A DNA stretch of 64,000 bases from Diaporthe sp. PMI_573 (GCA_021399435.1 JAJTUP010000045.1:1-64000), one strand, 5' to 3'; shown: positions 1 through 11,924, counted from the first letter of the stretch. Made by a program: numbers and translations. The notes: generated by a model from the letters alone, not told the origin.

Positions 1-2
1 TC

Positions 3-1196
3 GATAACGATACCAGATGGCTGTCCCAGCTCTACATGATCCGCCGCGCGATCAAACTCCGTCCTTACCTTGATGTGATGATTCTTGAACACAAACAAGC
101 TTGGGAGTAGGACAATAGGTCGAAAAAGACGGGCCTGATGAGGAGGTCGGCTGTTCAACCGCGAATTTGCCTATCCGAAAACCAGCTTTCAGACAAGGAC
201 TGGGACGTCCTCGAACACCTCGCCACGATTCTTGGATTCTACGAGGTCACCGTCAAAACCCTTGAGGGAGACGGTATTCAACGCAAACGGAAGAGAGGGT
301 GGGTCGGCTCGTACGGAAATATCTGGGATGTCATCCAAGGCTTCGAATTCCTAATGGCAAAACTGGAGGAGTACAAGGCAGTCGCGGCGGATTATCCTGA
401 TCCCGAACACTTCAGGATCAATATCAACCTAGGGTGGCAGAAGCTCAACAAATACTACACAATTCTCGACGAGACACCAATATATTACGTGGCGTTGGCT
501 CTCCACCCTGCGTATCGATGGGGTTGGTTCGAAGAACACTGGGGAAAACATCCGAATTGGATCGCAACTGCGAAAGAGATGGTTCAGGAGGTATGGGAGA
601 CCGAATATCGCAACCTCGAGGTGGTATTGAGCCCAGGAAATGAGCCCGTTGCTAAACGGCGAAGGAAGTACCAAAATGCCTCCGAGGAATACTGCGAACA
701 GTCACGATACGAGCCATCAAGCCGGTTATCGACGCCTACGACTACGCCAGCGAGGATGAGGTCTTCTGCGACTCCTGAGTCCCTGAGGGACGAGTACGAG
801 GCGTGGCAACAAAGCTGGGTTCCAACAGACACCCATATTCGAGACCCCAGCGCATATTGGCAGGATAACCGAGCTCAATATCCCCGCCTCTCTCGAATGG
901 CTCTTGATTTCCTCACGATCCAGCCGATGTCAGCCGAGTGCGAGAGGCTCTTTTCTGCCGCAGGTCGATTGGTGACTCCCCTGCGCAGCCGCCTCGAAGT
1001 CGATATAATCGGGATGTGTCTAGTGCTGCGTTCGTGGCTACAAGCCAAGATAATCGACGACCTGGATCCTCTGTTCGTTCCCACGCAAATCGAGGTCGAG
1101 AGCAGCGCCAGAAGCGAGGCGGGCGCAAGAGAGTCAATGGCGTCATTTCTCGGCCGAGCGGGAGAGCTGGCAGAAGAGGAGAATGGGTGGGAATAA
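3..1196 (+). pseudogene. hAT transposase, C-terminal half, broken
   Basis: The frame opens at the window edge with a hAT-type segment (DNDTRWLS..MIRRAIK), meets an in-frame TAG at 108-110, then stays open from 138 to 1196. The long part has the usual hAT order: a helical stretch (FEFLMAKLEEYK), the conserved INLGWQKLNKYY block, a basic linker, and a C-terminal dimerisation region (MSAECERLFSAAGRLVTPLRSRL). hAT enzymes cut and paste DNA flanked by short inverted repeats with 8-bp target duplications. The N-terminal BED finger and first catalytic Asp would lie outside the window. The stop makes it a likely pseudogene, although the downstream part has no other break. Confidence 0.8.
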
Positions 1197-1549
1197 CTGG
1201 TGGAGCATGTCGTGAATATCTCGTCAATTAGGCCAACTGTGACAGGACAAGAGCACGAACGAGGTCGAGTGTGACTTGGGTAAAATGATTGTTTACGAGT
1301 AAAGAAAGAGACGCTTAAGGAAAACTCCGACTTAAGCTATTTACACAATATTCATAAAGTGAGACTATTCATAAAGTATGAAAGTCACATGATCGTTCCC
1401 TCACACCAACTCAAGGTCAATCCATTCAACGAAAGCGTTCAGTTGATCAACTCAACGAGAGGTCGGCGATTACTAAGCCAATTCACTCAATATAGGTCGT
1501 CCGTTGAGTTGGTTGAGTTGTTTGGGTCTCTGACGAAGACTGGTCGTTT
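1197..1549. repeat. non-coding stretch with TTGAGTTG-type short repeats
   Basis: No gene is seen here. From about 1405 to 1530 the motif CAACTCAA and its complement TTGAGTTG recur in both orientations with spacers. Such subterminal motifs are common at hAT ends, so this may be the right end of the upstream hAT element. No clean terminal repeat or target duplication could be fixed. Confidence 0.3.
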
Positions 1550-2041
1550 TTGAACTTGAATGTACTGTTTTGGCAACTTCTTAGTAGGTGGCCCTATCTG
1601 CGGGACATGTCCGTGGGTGAAGGCAATGACGTTAGCAGCGCAGATCGTGTTACTATTGGTGCAAATGGGCGGTACTTATCAACTGTAGATGCCTATGAGC
1701 ACCGAGGTCCGCTGTTGAGGGACTTTTCGCTTTACGAGTATGCTATGGCTGTGAAGGTTGTCAAGCTGAGGTCGCGACAGATTCCGAGGGGGGACAGGCA
1801 GATCCCATTTGAGACTGATGATAAGGTAGTCAGGACCTTTGTACAAGAGCTGCGATCAGAGCATTCCTTGTCCACTGTGTCTCTAGCAGGGGTTGCTGGC
1901 CCAAATGGCCTCGTACCAATTTCGTTGGTATTTGGAACGTACCCTCGGATCAACAAAGATTCACCACCATCACCTAGAGATCACCCTTCGTGCGGAAGCA
2001 GTCCAAAAGGCAATGAAGATGCTACGACAAATTCGTGCTGA
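1550..2041 (+). pseudogene. Helitron Rep-helicase fragment
   Basis: The peptide contains YEHRGPLLRDFSLYEYAMAV. It matches in pattern the segment YPHRGPVYQSLCLYDYMALV found in the linker between Rep and helicase of the two larger Helitrons in this window. Only this linker piece, roughly residues 45-110, is recognisable; the HUH nuclease and helicase motifs are missing. The sequence differs clearly from the other two copies, so it comes from another Helitron lineage. An overlapping frame to 2270 is not recognised. The following 2042-2960 holds nothing I can support. Confidence 0.55.
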
Positions 2042-2967
2042 AGTTGAGACCAACATGAAGAAGTTAACAGGATCCCTACATCTGTCGGAACAGCCGGTAC
2101 GTTCCGTACGCGAAGGGTTGAGCAAAGAAGAAGGCCTAGAATTCTGCGCTACCTTCCTCCAAGGAAGAGGGGGAAAAAGCCCCACACATACACCGAGGAA
2201 TATCTTGGCCCCGAACACCATACTCAAATTCATCCCTCATGTGCGTGGTATGGAGAATACCGAGGAGTAGCGCTACACGCGTTGGATGAAGGGGCTTGAG
2301 GCCATGGATTGCAAAGCTGGTTGAGTTGACGACACTGGGGCTGGCCAAGCTGTCCCTGCAGTTGGTGTTCGATCTCTAGCTTCCCACGGTTCGTATGTGC
2401 AAGGGTTGTGGAATACAGGCAGAGTGAATAGGTATACGCAGCGGTCATGCGGCGAAATAGTGGCCAGAGATAGATACAACTGAACTTAATCCTCCTTCCT
2501 CTTTCACTCGGGGATATCTGAGCCTTTTTACAGATAGCAGCGTGTGCGCTGCGCGTTAGTATTGAAGGCGCAACGCATCCCTTTCGAGGGCGATCCATTC
2601 GTGATTATTCCTTGTCATCATTCCAGAGCCCTTGTGATAAGAGGGATGGGTTTCCTAATTGGTTAATGCATCGAAAAATGGCTTCCCTGCCTTTTTATAC
2701 TTTTTGAGAGGTGCATGAATGCGAATGGGACTTTCGGGTGGAGAACCCAGCTCCTTGGCGGGCTTGGGATTTGTTTCATACATTTTTGAATAAAGACAAA
2801 GTGGATTCGGCTATATCTGAATGGCAATATGTCGCTTCCATCTACACAGCCTACAGATATAAAAGTCTACTCAAGGTAGTGCTCATAACAGTCTCTTAGA
2901 GAAACAAAATAAGGACAATAAGTCATCCTTATCTAAACTTCATCTGGGTCCCTATCATCCTCGTTAA

Positions 2968-4214
2968 GCCGAGGACCGAGCTGCCATCGATCTCGAACTG
3001 ATGCAGAACAATGAAACCAGATGGAATTCGACGTTTCTGATGATCCAGCGTGCCATTCGCAAACGAGAGCAGATTGACCATTTCATCACATATCTCGACA
3101 CGAAGGCAGCAGAGCCCCGACAACGGGTGCCTTTCCAAGATCATCTTTCACCGCAGGACTGGCTTCTCTTGGTGGAGATACAGAGTCTACTAAAACCACT
3201 CTACGAGATCACCATGAGGTGCCAGGGTTGGGCCAAAGAAGGCCGTTACGGCGCCTTGTGGGAAGTGATGGTCGGAATGGAATATTTGCTCAACTTCTTC
3301 GAGGAGCAAAAACTGATATTCTCGCCCCCAGATGATACTGCTGATGAGCTACGGCTTGCCAGAGCCTCGGCAACCACGAGTACAGCTTTCCAGTTCATAT
3401 TCGCTCGTCTCATCCCTATTTTGCTAATAGTTTCTCAGGATGTAGTACTCCACGAGTTGACCAGGGTCGCGGACGCGAGAAACACTTGCCAGAGCACACT
3501 CGAGACGAATATACTGGTGCATTCTTGCAAACTGAGAATCTTGATGATGACCACCGACGATGCATACAAATCTCTATCAATAACTGTTGGTCAAAGCTTG
3601 ATGAGTATTACAGTCTACTTGGCCAATCGCCACTTTACCCGGCTGCCGTTATTCTTCACCCGCGCTGGAACGTGTCTTGGCTTGAGGCGAACTGGACTAG
3701 CCACGAGCAATTAGTGTGGCTACGGGACGCTAAGAACAGTGTCCGGGAATTCTTTGAACAACAGTATCCACGTAAGGAGCAGTCCGAGACAGCGAGAGCC
3801 GTGATAGGAACAGCGATGCGGCAAGACGAGCCCAGTCAATTCGACCAGTGGATGCAGAGCTACGATCGGTACATGATGGAGGAAGAAGATGAGCTTGGAG
3901 TTTATATGAGGCAAGGGCCAGTCCGGCGAGAGAACTTGAACCCCATTCTATGGTGGAAGGATCACCAAGAAGAATATCCACGTCTGAGCAAGTTTGCCCT
4001 CGACATCCTGGCAATTCCTGCTATGTCTGTCGATCCTGAGCGGACGTTTAGTGTCACAAAGTTGACAGTAAGCTCGCAAAGGCACAGCTTAAGCCCCGAG
4101 ATAATAGAGGAAATACAGTGCCTACGGAATTGGCTAGGCCATCAAGCGATCACTGTGGGCGAGGTCGTCAGCTTTGGTGGGGACCTGATAGGTTGGGATG
4201 GAGGAGAGGCGTGA
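2968..4214 (+). pseudogene. hAT transposase with one intron, N-terminus missing
   Basis: The frame from 2968 gives LELMQNNETRWNSTFLMIQRA, the conserved hAT RW block. It runs to an intron at 3380-3438 (GTACAG..TTTCTCAG, 59 nt, branch GCTAATAG). Splicing moves the frame exactly into the next one, which reads on to 4214. That exon has INNCWSKLDEYYSLL, YPAAVILHPRW and a C-terminal dimerisation region (PAMSVDPERTFSVTKL). The BED finger and catalytic Asp segment upstream are absent, so the copy is 5'-truncated although the remaining part has no stop. It differs from the hAT at 3-1196. Confidence 0.75.
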
Positions 4215-4240
4215 GGGTACCAATAACTTCATCCTGGCCT

Positions 4241-4365
4241 CAGGTCAGCGCTTTCAATTCAAGAATATCAATTCAAATCAAGTTAAGTAAGTTCACGGAC
4301 GATTTTATTTCAAGTAATCAAGTTACACCCCCGAACTTGACTTACTTGAATTGAAGTCAGCGCTG
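4241..4365. repeat. hAT right end with subterminal inverted motifs
   Basis: CAGCGCT followed by TTCAATTCAAG occurs near 4244, and the complement CTTGAATTGAAG followed by TCAGCGCTG ends at 4365. TCAAGTTAAGTAAG and ACTTGACTTACTTGAA lie between them. A CAG-starting terminus with clustered short motifs next to a transposase stop is typical of a hAT right end. The outer terminus would read CAGCGCTGACTTCAATTCAA inward. The matching left end is not in the window. Confidence 0.45.
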
Positions 4366-4369
4366 GACA

Positions 4370-6138
4370 AATCAGGCAAAGGGAATCAAAGAATTGAGGG
4401 CATGATCACCAAAGCCAGAGACACGAGAAGCCAGGGCCGGACAGTAAGAATTCTGTTTCCATGGCACGGTGAGGCGTACCCAGTAAGGTCCCTACCGGGG
4501 GGGGGGGTTTCCTGACATCACAGTAATATATTAAATACAAGCTTTCAGAATGCTAGTAGTACCTCCGTTTTCTTGTGGCCCGTTTACCGGTCATTCAGCC
4601 TATCTCGCCCGTTTTACTACCGTCAAGCCTTTCCTGGGTCAGCTTCCTCCTAGCATTGTAAAATGCAGTTTAATTTTTTTACTCTCAACAAAAAATTGCG
4701 CCGCGACATGACGCTTGTGCAAGCACCGAGATCCCGGCAGAACACACGCAAGTCGGCCCGTGATGGGAATCACAGAACAACCGCAGCGGCTGTTTGACTT
4801 TCCACAGTAGACAGGTTAAGATACGCCACAGCCCCGACTTTGCCCCCGGCCCGGCCCCAATGACCCATTCCTATCAATCCTCTAGTGCGATGAGACACAC
4901 CCCGTTCGCCAACGTGGGCAATATTCCATTCCGCAACCTTGTTCCGTATCCTAATATTGGTAGTAGGATGCCACAAAGGTTCACGGGATGTGTATCCGGA
5001 TCCCCCATAGTCAAAATGCTCAGTCACACACGGAGGCAAGAAACGCAGATGGCGAAGCGGCTGCAACGATCGGCACACAACTTCGGCGCATCCTTTCACT
5101 TACCGATTTTGGGTGATGTTAGTATTTAATAAGCAGTTGAAAACTTCAGAAAAGCCTGCGTTGTGGCGCTTCAGACCGGATTCAAATTTTAATTAGTTCG
5201 AGACGGACATACAGTATCACAGCCTTTTCAGGAGATTAAATGTCCAATATCCTTCATGTCAATCTCCAGTTCCGCCGCACTTCATGAGGATGAGGATGAC
5301 CCCTCGAGTAGTAGCCAGATCAACTTCATCGATGAACCACTTCATGGCAACCTTTAAACCCAAAATTTATTTAGTTTGACCTGCATTCCTGCCAGCAAAT
5401 GAGATATCACGTGATCCAACACTTCTGAGGCGGCGAATCGATTCATGTCCGGCTCTGTGGCGCTCCCAGCCAATGTATCCACCAGGCCTGAGAGGTCCAC
5501 AGCGAGATGGTGTGAACACGGCCCAGTACACAGTTGACACAGTCTGGTGGTAAGAAAGAATTCTGTCGTAAAAATATGAGGGGTGTATATCGGTGGCTGG
5601 GATGCGGGGCACATGAAACGCGGTGAGCGGGATTTAGCTCGGCGGCGCCCGAGGTGAAATACGCGCCGAGAAACAGCCGCCCGGCGGCTCCCGGGCCGTC
5701 GACCAGGAGTCAGTGCGCCAATCTGGCATGTGCAGCTGTGGAGGACCTTGTGCACGTCGAGTTGAGACTTCGTCCCTCACATCAGACATGCCTCGCCTAA
5801 ACAACCGGGATCGCAGCGTGTACGCAGAACCGTCCAGGTCCGAAAAAATCACAGTCTATCGCGACGCGGATTGCAGAGCTATCTTCTCCGACTACAACAA
5901 CGCACAACTGCGCCAGCGAAAGCCTATCGCATCCCTTGTTCACCGTCGCAACCTCTGGGTGCCTGGTTTCTCAACCGATCGACTGATCACCGTCCTACGA
6001 TCCTTACAGAAGGACAACATATTTGACTCTTCCTACTCCGCCCAGCGTGCCTTCCCAGAACTCTTTCAGCTCCGGAAGCCCGACTGCCCAATCCCCGTGT
6101 CGACTCCTCTCCCTACTCCTATTCAAGTGGAATCAAAC
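4370..6138. other. no supportable gene
   Basis: This is an intergenic stretch with a G-homopolymer at about 4498-4507 and an AT-rich piece near 4660-4700. Open frames here (4770-5099, 5354-5755) have no recognisable domain and overlap each other on both strands. A frame open from 5713 leads into the BTB gene and could be an N-terminal extension of it. Confidence 0.4.
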
Positions 6139-6931
6139 ATGGTGACCTCCGGCCAGCCACAAGAAGACCTCTACAGGTCCCTTGAGACGTAAGGTTCACT
6201 CCCGTAACGCAACCCTGATGTACTAATACTTTACCAGCCTTTACTCTACCGAGATATACTCAGATCTCACTATTTCGTCTACAGCTAAGGAGTATCGCGT
6301 GCATCGTGCTATCGTCTGTCCCCGCTCCGCCTTCTTGGCAGCCGCATGCCGGCACTCTTTCAAGGTATTCCTCTCGATCCATTTACTTGAAGCTATTGGG
6401 CTGACGCAAACTACCTCAAAGGAAGCTTGCGATGGCGTAATTTCCCTTCCCGACGATGAACCTTCTGTCGTCGACATCATGATTCAATACTTCTACCGCC
6501 TTGATTATCGACATCCTATTGATATCGACCGTCTCCCTCAGTTGTCTGAGGACCAAGCTTCCAAATGCCTTCATTCACCTCCGACCGAGTCTCAGGATAA
6601 CGATATAAGATCCTCTGATCTTCTCCTCCATGCTAAGGTCTACGCACTTGCTGAGAAATACGCAGTTAACGGTCTCAAGGGCCTCGCTTTAGCCAAATTC
6701 AAGACTCTGGCAAGTCTATGCTGGGCCACCAGTGACTTTCTTGATGCAGTCAGCGAGACTTACAATTCTACCATCGACACCGATAGAGGCTTAAGGGACG
6801 TTGTCCTGGAAGTCATATCCGCACACCATGAACTGCTGGGCCGTGACGAAACAAAGAAGCTGCTCCAAAGAGAACGCTTGCTTGCTTACGATCTGATTAT
6901 GCATTATCACCAGAACGGTCAGCTCCGATGA
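6139..6931 (+). CDS. BTB/POZ domain protein, three exons
   Basis: Exons are 6139-6188, 6238-6364 and 6422-6931, joining to about 228 aa. Intron 1 (6189-6237, GTAAGG..ACCAG, 49 nt) has a TACTAAT branch site. Intron 2 (6365-6421, GTATTC..AAAG, 57 nt, branch GCTGAC) is a multiple of three and would add 19 residues if retained. The spliced protein has a BTB start (LYSTEIYSDLTIS, YRVHRAIVCPRSAFL) and ISLPDDEPSVVDIMIQYFYRLDY. BTB domains mediate dimerisation, often as adaptors for Cullin-3 ubiquitin ligases. The start at 6139 gives a normal-sized small fungal BTB protein. The same frame is open upstream to 5713, so a longer N-terminus is possible. No break is seen. Confidence 0.75.
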
Positions 6932-8599
6932 TCAACTACATCAATCACTTCCGACCATTACCCATCACCGTGAAAAAAAAAAAACGAGTAGGGCCTGGTA
7001 ACAGCCTACGATATTATTCAGCCTAGGCGATATGGTAAGGAGGGGAGAAAACGGATGACAAAGGACGGGACGCAATCTGGGCGATCGGATCAGTTGGTTG
7101 CAAGTTGATTATCAGAATAAAAACGTAGGGAAAGAATGCGGGTTCTGCATGGTGAGCTTGAGTGACGTGTGTAAAGACAGACTCTGAAATCGAGTTGTGA
7201 AGCAACGAATCACGAACATAAATGCCACACAGCTATTTCTTAGGGCAGTGGCTCCTGTGAATTCGGGCCGTTTCGCCCTCCGAGCCGCGCGAGCCGGAAA
7301 CCTGTGAAGCTGAAGTGCTGCGATGGTAAGTACGAGCTATTGTTCAGGTTCATCGGCAACGGTTACCTGAGGCTGAAAATCCCGCGCAAAATGGTATTTA
7401 TGAGGTCGGACAGTTGCAAGCCTCCAGCTCCCCCGTCCTCTGCTCCGGAGGGTTCCGAGTGTTTTGGCATCTGGCGCGACCAAAGAAAGAGCAGGCGGAA
7501 CGACAGGAGAGCGTGGCAAACATACGCCGTTCGGCGTTCCCTGGCGAAACTTTTTTTTTTCTTAAAAAAAAACAATCATCCATGGGAGCTTACAATCTGC
7601 AATGATAGCTTCTCGGCCTGGTTCCACGACCCATCAGCGGAATCTATATTGTCCCAAACCATATTCATAGGAGCTAGTATATCAAGGGTGTACCCGCGAA
7701 AATGAAAGTGACACTCCATAGAGAAGTAGGAATCTTCTTTCAGGGTCGAATGAGAACTCAACCTCAGTCTGAAAGTAACTCTCCATTTATATACTCGTCC
7801 AGCAGTGCCTGGATGAATGTGCTGCCCTGCACTTTCAATTTGACACAAGACCTGGCCCAACAGTATGCCCACAAGTGGACCATCATATGGATACTAAAGA
7901 GGGCGATTATATGCGTATTTGGTCTTGGCAGCGTGCATGGTAAATCTTATTTGCCAGGGCGCTCTAAATTTGGATGTTGAGCGTTACCGAACTTAGTTCC
8001 AGGACCGAGGGGCCTAGAAATGGCCATGTAAAGGCCTGCAAACTGCATGTGCCGCAGCATAAACAAAGGCATGATGAACGCCCTGAGGCGACAATTCATG
8101 TGGGCAGCCGCGTCCTGATGCTTTCGATTTCGTAGCCATCCTTGTGAACCGAAATAAAGCCTGCGCCTGAGGCGATTCAGCAGCCTGGAACAGGATCAGG
8201 TTGGAAATGAGTTGTATAGGACCGTGTTTTGGTCTTTACTATGGATTTGACCTGGCCCAACCCTTCCTCCCTTAATACGTGCTCAATGAGTAGTCGTCCA
8301 AGGCTAGGATCTCTGGAAACGTAAGGTCGGTCACCGTCAAGACTAAAAAGCCACTGGAAGTTTTAGAATTGGTGGAACTTTTCCACTAAAATTGAACACA
8401 ACGAAGGTCGAGTCATTGAGCGCTTCGTCCAAAACCTCCTGGAAACCAGCCTTAATTATTGCCCTCATGCCCCTCCAGTAACTTTCTGCAAAAGCTTTTC
8501 AGTAGACGAGATTAAAGATGTCGACAGATACCCATTTTCATCCGGCTCTCGGTATGACTCCTCCCCAGCACACGACACAACTGACTGACGTTCACCTAG
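6932..8599. other. no supportable gene
   Basis: No domain-bearing frame was found on either strand. There is an A-tract at about 6974-6986 and a T-run/A-run hairpin at about 7550-7571. Overlapping short frames around 7304-7980 look like chance reading frames. Confidence 0.4.
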
Positions 8600-8656
8600 T
8601 TTCACGTAAGCTTCCTCTACGTATGCTCGCTTATTTTTCGGTCTCGACAACTCAGC

Positions 8657-8935
8657 GGGCTCCTGCCAATCGCTATCTTCTTCTCGGCCTGGATGACAGT
8701 TGGCGTCCTAACACGGTTTCCCGTGGTAAAGCCACTCGTAGCGGATGTGACCCAATACCCACTGTCGAACCTGGCTGGTCTATCCGTGCTTTTTTGGCTG
8801 GCATATATCTACACATACCTGTCTGTTGGTCTGTCAGAGTTTTCCGGGATAACGCTTTGGGCGGCGGCTATCCTGGCTCTGTTCGCGCTGCGGGTCCTCA
8901 TTATAGCGAGTTCCGCTTTTAAAGGCAGGAACTAA
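8657..8935 (+). CDS. small three-helix membrane protein, start unresolved
   Basis: This frame encodes three hydrophobic segments in a row: LLPIAIFFSAWMTVGVL, LSNLAGLSVLFWLAYIYTYL and ITLWAAAILALFALRVLII. It ends in a short basic tail. I do not recognise the family. The frame is open from 8600 but its first ATG (8693) lies inside the first helix. A good upstream ATG at 8518 leads to a clean-looking intron (8606-8655, GTAAGC..CTCAG) that joins one base out of phase. The gene therefore has either an unseen first exon or a 1-nt frameshift. Confidence 0.45.
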   Translation, partial: GLLPIAIFFSAWMTVGVLTRFPVVKPLVADVTQYPLSNLAGLSVLFWLAYIYTYLSVGLSEFSGITLWAAAILALFALRVLIIASSAFKGRN

Positions 8936-10183
8936 TGGAGGGGCACGCGGACACAACAGCCGCGGCCCCCAGGAATGGGTACCTGAAGCTTTGAAGTCGA
9001 ACTTCAAGCATACCTGATTTCTCTGCAGGTTGGGTTCAGATAGGGAATAGCAAATCCATACTCTGCGAAGTCTGAAGTCTGGGCCGTCGAGATGCTTGAT
9101 CAGGTGAGGGAGCCCGGACTGGGTCATCTCGGTGAGGTTGAATTCCCCATTTTCCGGAACAAAGCCGTGGCCATTTCGGCCCCATCCCTCGTGTTGAGCG
9201 CTTGCCCTATTGTTACTTGCGGGTCCGGGATCATCTGATTGCTTCTGCCAGCTCTCATATAGAGGAACCCATTTTTCAGGTGAGGTCGCTTGTCGAGTTA
9301 TGCTAAAGCCGCCATCACCAGATACGACGCGTGGCATGCTTCTCTGGGCTCTTGTGGGATCTGGTCGGACTTCTGGGTCTTTCTTGCGTAGCTTCTGGTT
9401 TTTGCCTGTCGGAAATTATTACTATCCACTCTATCGATTTGGCACCCATGAAAAAGCACTTACGGTATACGCGTGATGCGATGCGATTTGTCGCCGCCGA
9501 CGCTCAGTCGGATCCGACATGCCAGTCCAATCGTCTTCAGGCCGCGCGAAGCTATTGGAGGTGCTTTTCAGTTCACGAAATTGTACGGCTTAGCCGTGGT
9601 ATTGCGTGTTGTTAAATGACATTTTCAAGAAGATGAGGACGATACTATAATGAGAGATCAGTATCAGGGTTTAGAATAGGGAAACCTTTCTATCCAGCGA
9701 GGGTATATAGATATCGGGTCTGATAACGCGCTTAACTCTTTTTCGTGGTCCAGCTGTGTGTCCCAGAGGTGGGAGGGCTGCGGGCATTGAAGGTTAAGGA
9801 GATGGGGAATGTGCATCAAACTACTCCGAGCCAAGGACGAATTCTCTATTGTGGAGGGAAGGTGGGAAAGGCGTTCGTAATATACAGCAAGTTTGGTCTG
9901 GGTAGTTCTCTGCCTAGCCCAAGGGTCGTTCTGCAGGCACTGGCTTTGACCCTCGGTTCCCCCGTTTGCTGTTGGCCGCACCAACCGCGAGCACCGCCCC
10001 TCTCCACCTCAGCCGACCCAGCGTCAGTGCCGCGAGGTGACACAGCTTTGTCGCCCCTCCTTGGGCGCACCTGTTGCCGCCTCACGGAATGTTGGGTGGC
10101 AAATTTGTTGCCCCTACGGCCCTTCGAGTGATGATTTGGCGCAGACTCAAGACCCATTCTGGGTGGGGAGTCTGCATCAAGCT
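8936..10183. other. no recognised gene; one 167-codon open frame on minus
   Basis: A minus-strand frame (8834-9337) gives a hydrophilic peptide without a recognised domain and overlaps the membrane ORF. It has a possible donor after its first 109 codons (CAG/GTATGC), so it could be a first exon, but I cannot place a second. Nothing else is supported. Confidence 0.25.
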
Positions 10184-10400
10184 GCGGCGGCGGCGGCGGC
10201 GGCGGTGTAGTATGCTGGTGAGTCCCTTAAAGTATTGTAATATTTATCAAGCTTCTTCCAGCCAAGGTTGATATTAACACTGAATTGCTCCGGCTCAGGA
10301 TGCCTCTCAATATGCGATTTTGCATCCTCGAGCCTCCCAAGTAGGAATTCGAACGCCTCCAGCACACCAATCATAGAGCCAAACGTTTCTCTAACTCCAG
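10184..10400 (-). pseudogene. hAT transposase fragment ending in a GCC repeat
   Basis: On the minus strand the peptide reads VLEAFEFLLGRLEDAK, then NINLGWKKLDKYYNTL and SPAYYTA. This is the same order as the hAT block INLGWQKLNKYYTILDETPIYY in the copy at 3-1196. Homology stops inside a (GCC)n tract at about 10184-10206, which replaces the expected LHP motif with alanines. About 70 residues survive. On the other side it abuts an unrelated plus-strand frame. Confidence 0.65.
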
Positions 10401-10405
10401 ACGAT

Positions 10406-10918
10406 CGGTATCGCGACAACGAGCGTGTCTTCCCCGTGCTTTTCTTCGATGACAAGCCCGGCGAGCCCGGCAACTTCACATTTCCACCGCCCGAGAAGGC
10501 GTTCACGTTCTCAAAGCAGGCCCTTAAGGCCCTGCCTGCTGAGTTGGTCGCCGCGGCGGACCTGAGACTTCCCCATGTTGATGTTGGCCAACCAGTTGCC
10601 GGCGGCGAGACAGCAGCAAGGTTCAGAGAGAGGGTTCAAGCTTTGAGAGAGGCTCAGGATGAGAAGAAGTCGACAGCGGCTACGAATTCAAAGAGTAACC
10701 TTTCTTCTCCCGTAGCGGGTGTCCCGGCTGCCAGAGAGAACGTCGCGGCCTCTGCACACAGCGTCAGGACAGGTACCAAGCGCACAAGGAGCTCTCCAGT
10801 ATCTCCTGAGAATCCGTCATCTAAGAGGCTGCGGGTTGTCGCGGATGAAAGTTGGTGGTTCAAGAGATGTTATGATCAGGCTATGGCGACTTGGCAAATG
10901 TGGCGGAACGGGATATAA
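10406..10918 (+). CDS. unrecognised basic protein, C-terminal part
   Basis: The frame to 10918 reads through KPGEPGNFTFPPPEKAF and ALPAELVAAADLRLPHVDV. A Ser/Ala-rich low-complexity region follows, with a nuclear-localisation-like cluster (GTKRTRSSPVS..SSKRLR), then a Trp-rich end (WWFKRCYDQAMATWQMW). I do not recognise the family. Upstream of about 10400 the frame runs antisense to the hAT fragment, so the natural N-terminus was probably lost when the hAT piece arrived. Biased composition and the absence of stops suggest a former gene. Confidence 0.35.
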   Translation, partial: RYRDNERVFPVLFFDDKPGEPGNFTFPPPEKAFTFSKQALKALPAELVAAADLRLPHVDVGQPVAGGETAARFRERVQALREAQDEKKSTAATNSKSNLSSPVAGVPAARENVAASAHSVRTGTKRTRSSPVSPENPSSKRLRVVADESWWFKRCYDQAMATWQMWRNGI

Positions 10919-11717
10919 AGATCATTTGTCAGCCTGACCTTTTCGGCATCGTTGATTAGGTCACTTTTTTTCTCATACTACGGCAGAAGTTCCGGAAACT
11001 CGGCTGTAGCCTGCCTGATCCTCTCTGAGAGATTGGGTTGTTCTACGAATAACCACACTATATCATGACATCGTATTTTCGATAACACATCTCCGGCGTG
11101 GAAAAACGATACAATAGGATAGTGGACTTCGATCCTCTGCTCGACTAGCTCTAAACGGGCTGCACGTTTTGTTCCCCGCATATTGTATTTCCTTTAGGAC
11201 TGGGTCATAATCATGTTTTTGTAGGAGGACAAAAATACTGCTAGTATCCGGCCTCCTTGTTCTCGCAACCATATTAGGAGAGCCTCTTTTTCCTCTAGAT
11301 TTCGTTTTTTAGATCTGGTGCATGGAACCTGGAGCATGGAACCAAGAACGCCTGTACCTTCCCGGGTGTTCCTCTAGCTTGCCGAGCCCCTGGCTTATGA
11401 TTCCAGCTGTTTCAGTATTGTCTAGGATCCGCAATGGATATGGACTATGAGCCTTTGTTGAACGGGTTCTGTTGCAGCCACCCGGTTGACGTGACCACGC
11501 GTCAGGCACTTGCGCGCTAATGGATATGCTGTTACCCTAGTCCCACTACCTAGAAGTAGGCTCGTGTGTTGTCTCTGGAATTGTCTTTACCTCATCGTCT
11601 AATAGCATGAGACATGTTCCTGTACAAGTATAATCATCCATCATCTGGCCCGCACATGGTCCTTCCGGCTAGACCCCGGAATCTCCATCCGGCCACATAC
11701 CATGCCGCCTGACCGAA
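10919..11717. other. no supportable gene
   Basis: No recognised domain or consistent exon structure was found. There is a small tandem echo near 11325-11345 (GGTGCATGGAACC/GGAGCATGGAACC). Confidence 0.35.
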
Positions 11718-11924
11718 TGTCTCCGTCTCGTCGTCTACTCCGCGAAGGACACGCTTTCGTATTGTTCGATTGCTAGAAGCAAGCTAGCGGATTATCTACA
11801 CCATGGTTGTCTCCGACTCGTCGTCTGCTCCGCGAGGGTTATGCTCATGTCCCAGTGACACCATCCGGGCACTGGCTCGCGGGTCATGTCTCCGTCTCGT
11901 CGTCTGCTCCGCGGAGGACATGCT
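11718..11924. repeat. three spaced 38-bp direct repeats
   Basis: Copies lie at 11718-11755, 11808-11845 and 11887-11924. The core is CTCGTCGTCTgCTCCGCG preceded by TGTCTCCG. They differ at a few positions and start 90 and 79 bp apart. They are not part of a recognised gene. They could be remnants of a larger duplicated unit or a minisatellite. The spacers are not similar to each other, which argues against a CRISPR array; CRISPR would also not be expected in a fungus. Confidence 0.6.

Noticed and set aside
7304..7980. Several overlapping frames on both strands, 60-133 codons
   Set aside because: They overlap one another, lack domains and have no consistent splice sites.
8834..9337. 167-codon minus-strand frame
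   Set aside because: No recognised domain, overlaps the membrane ORF, and no second exon could be linked.
11718..11924. CRISPR array
   Set aside because: Only three imperfect repeats, uneven spacing, and a eukaryotic context with spliceosomal introns.
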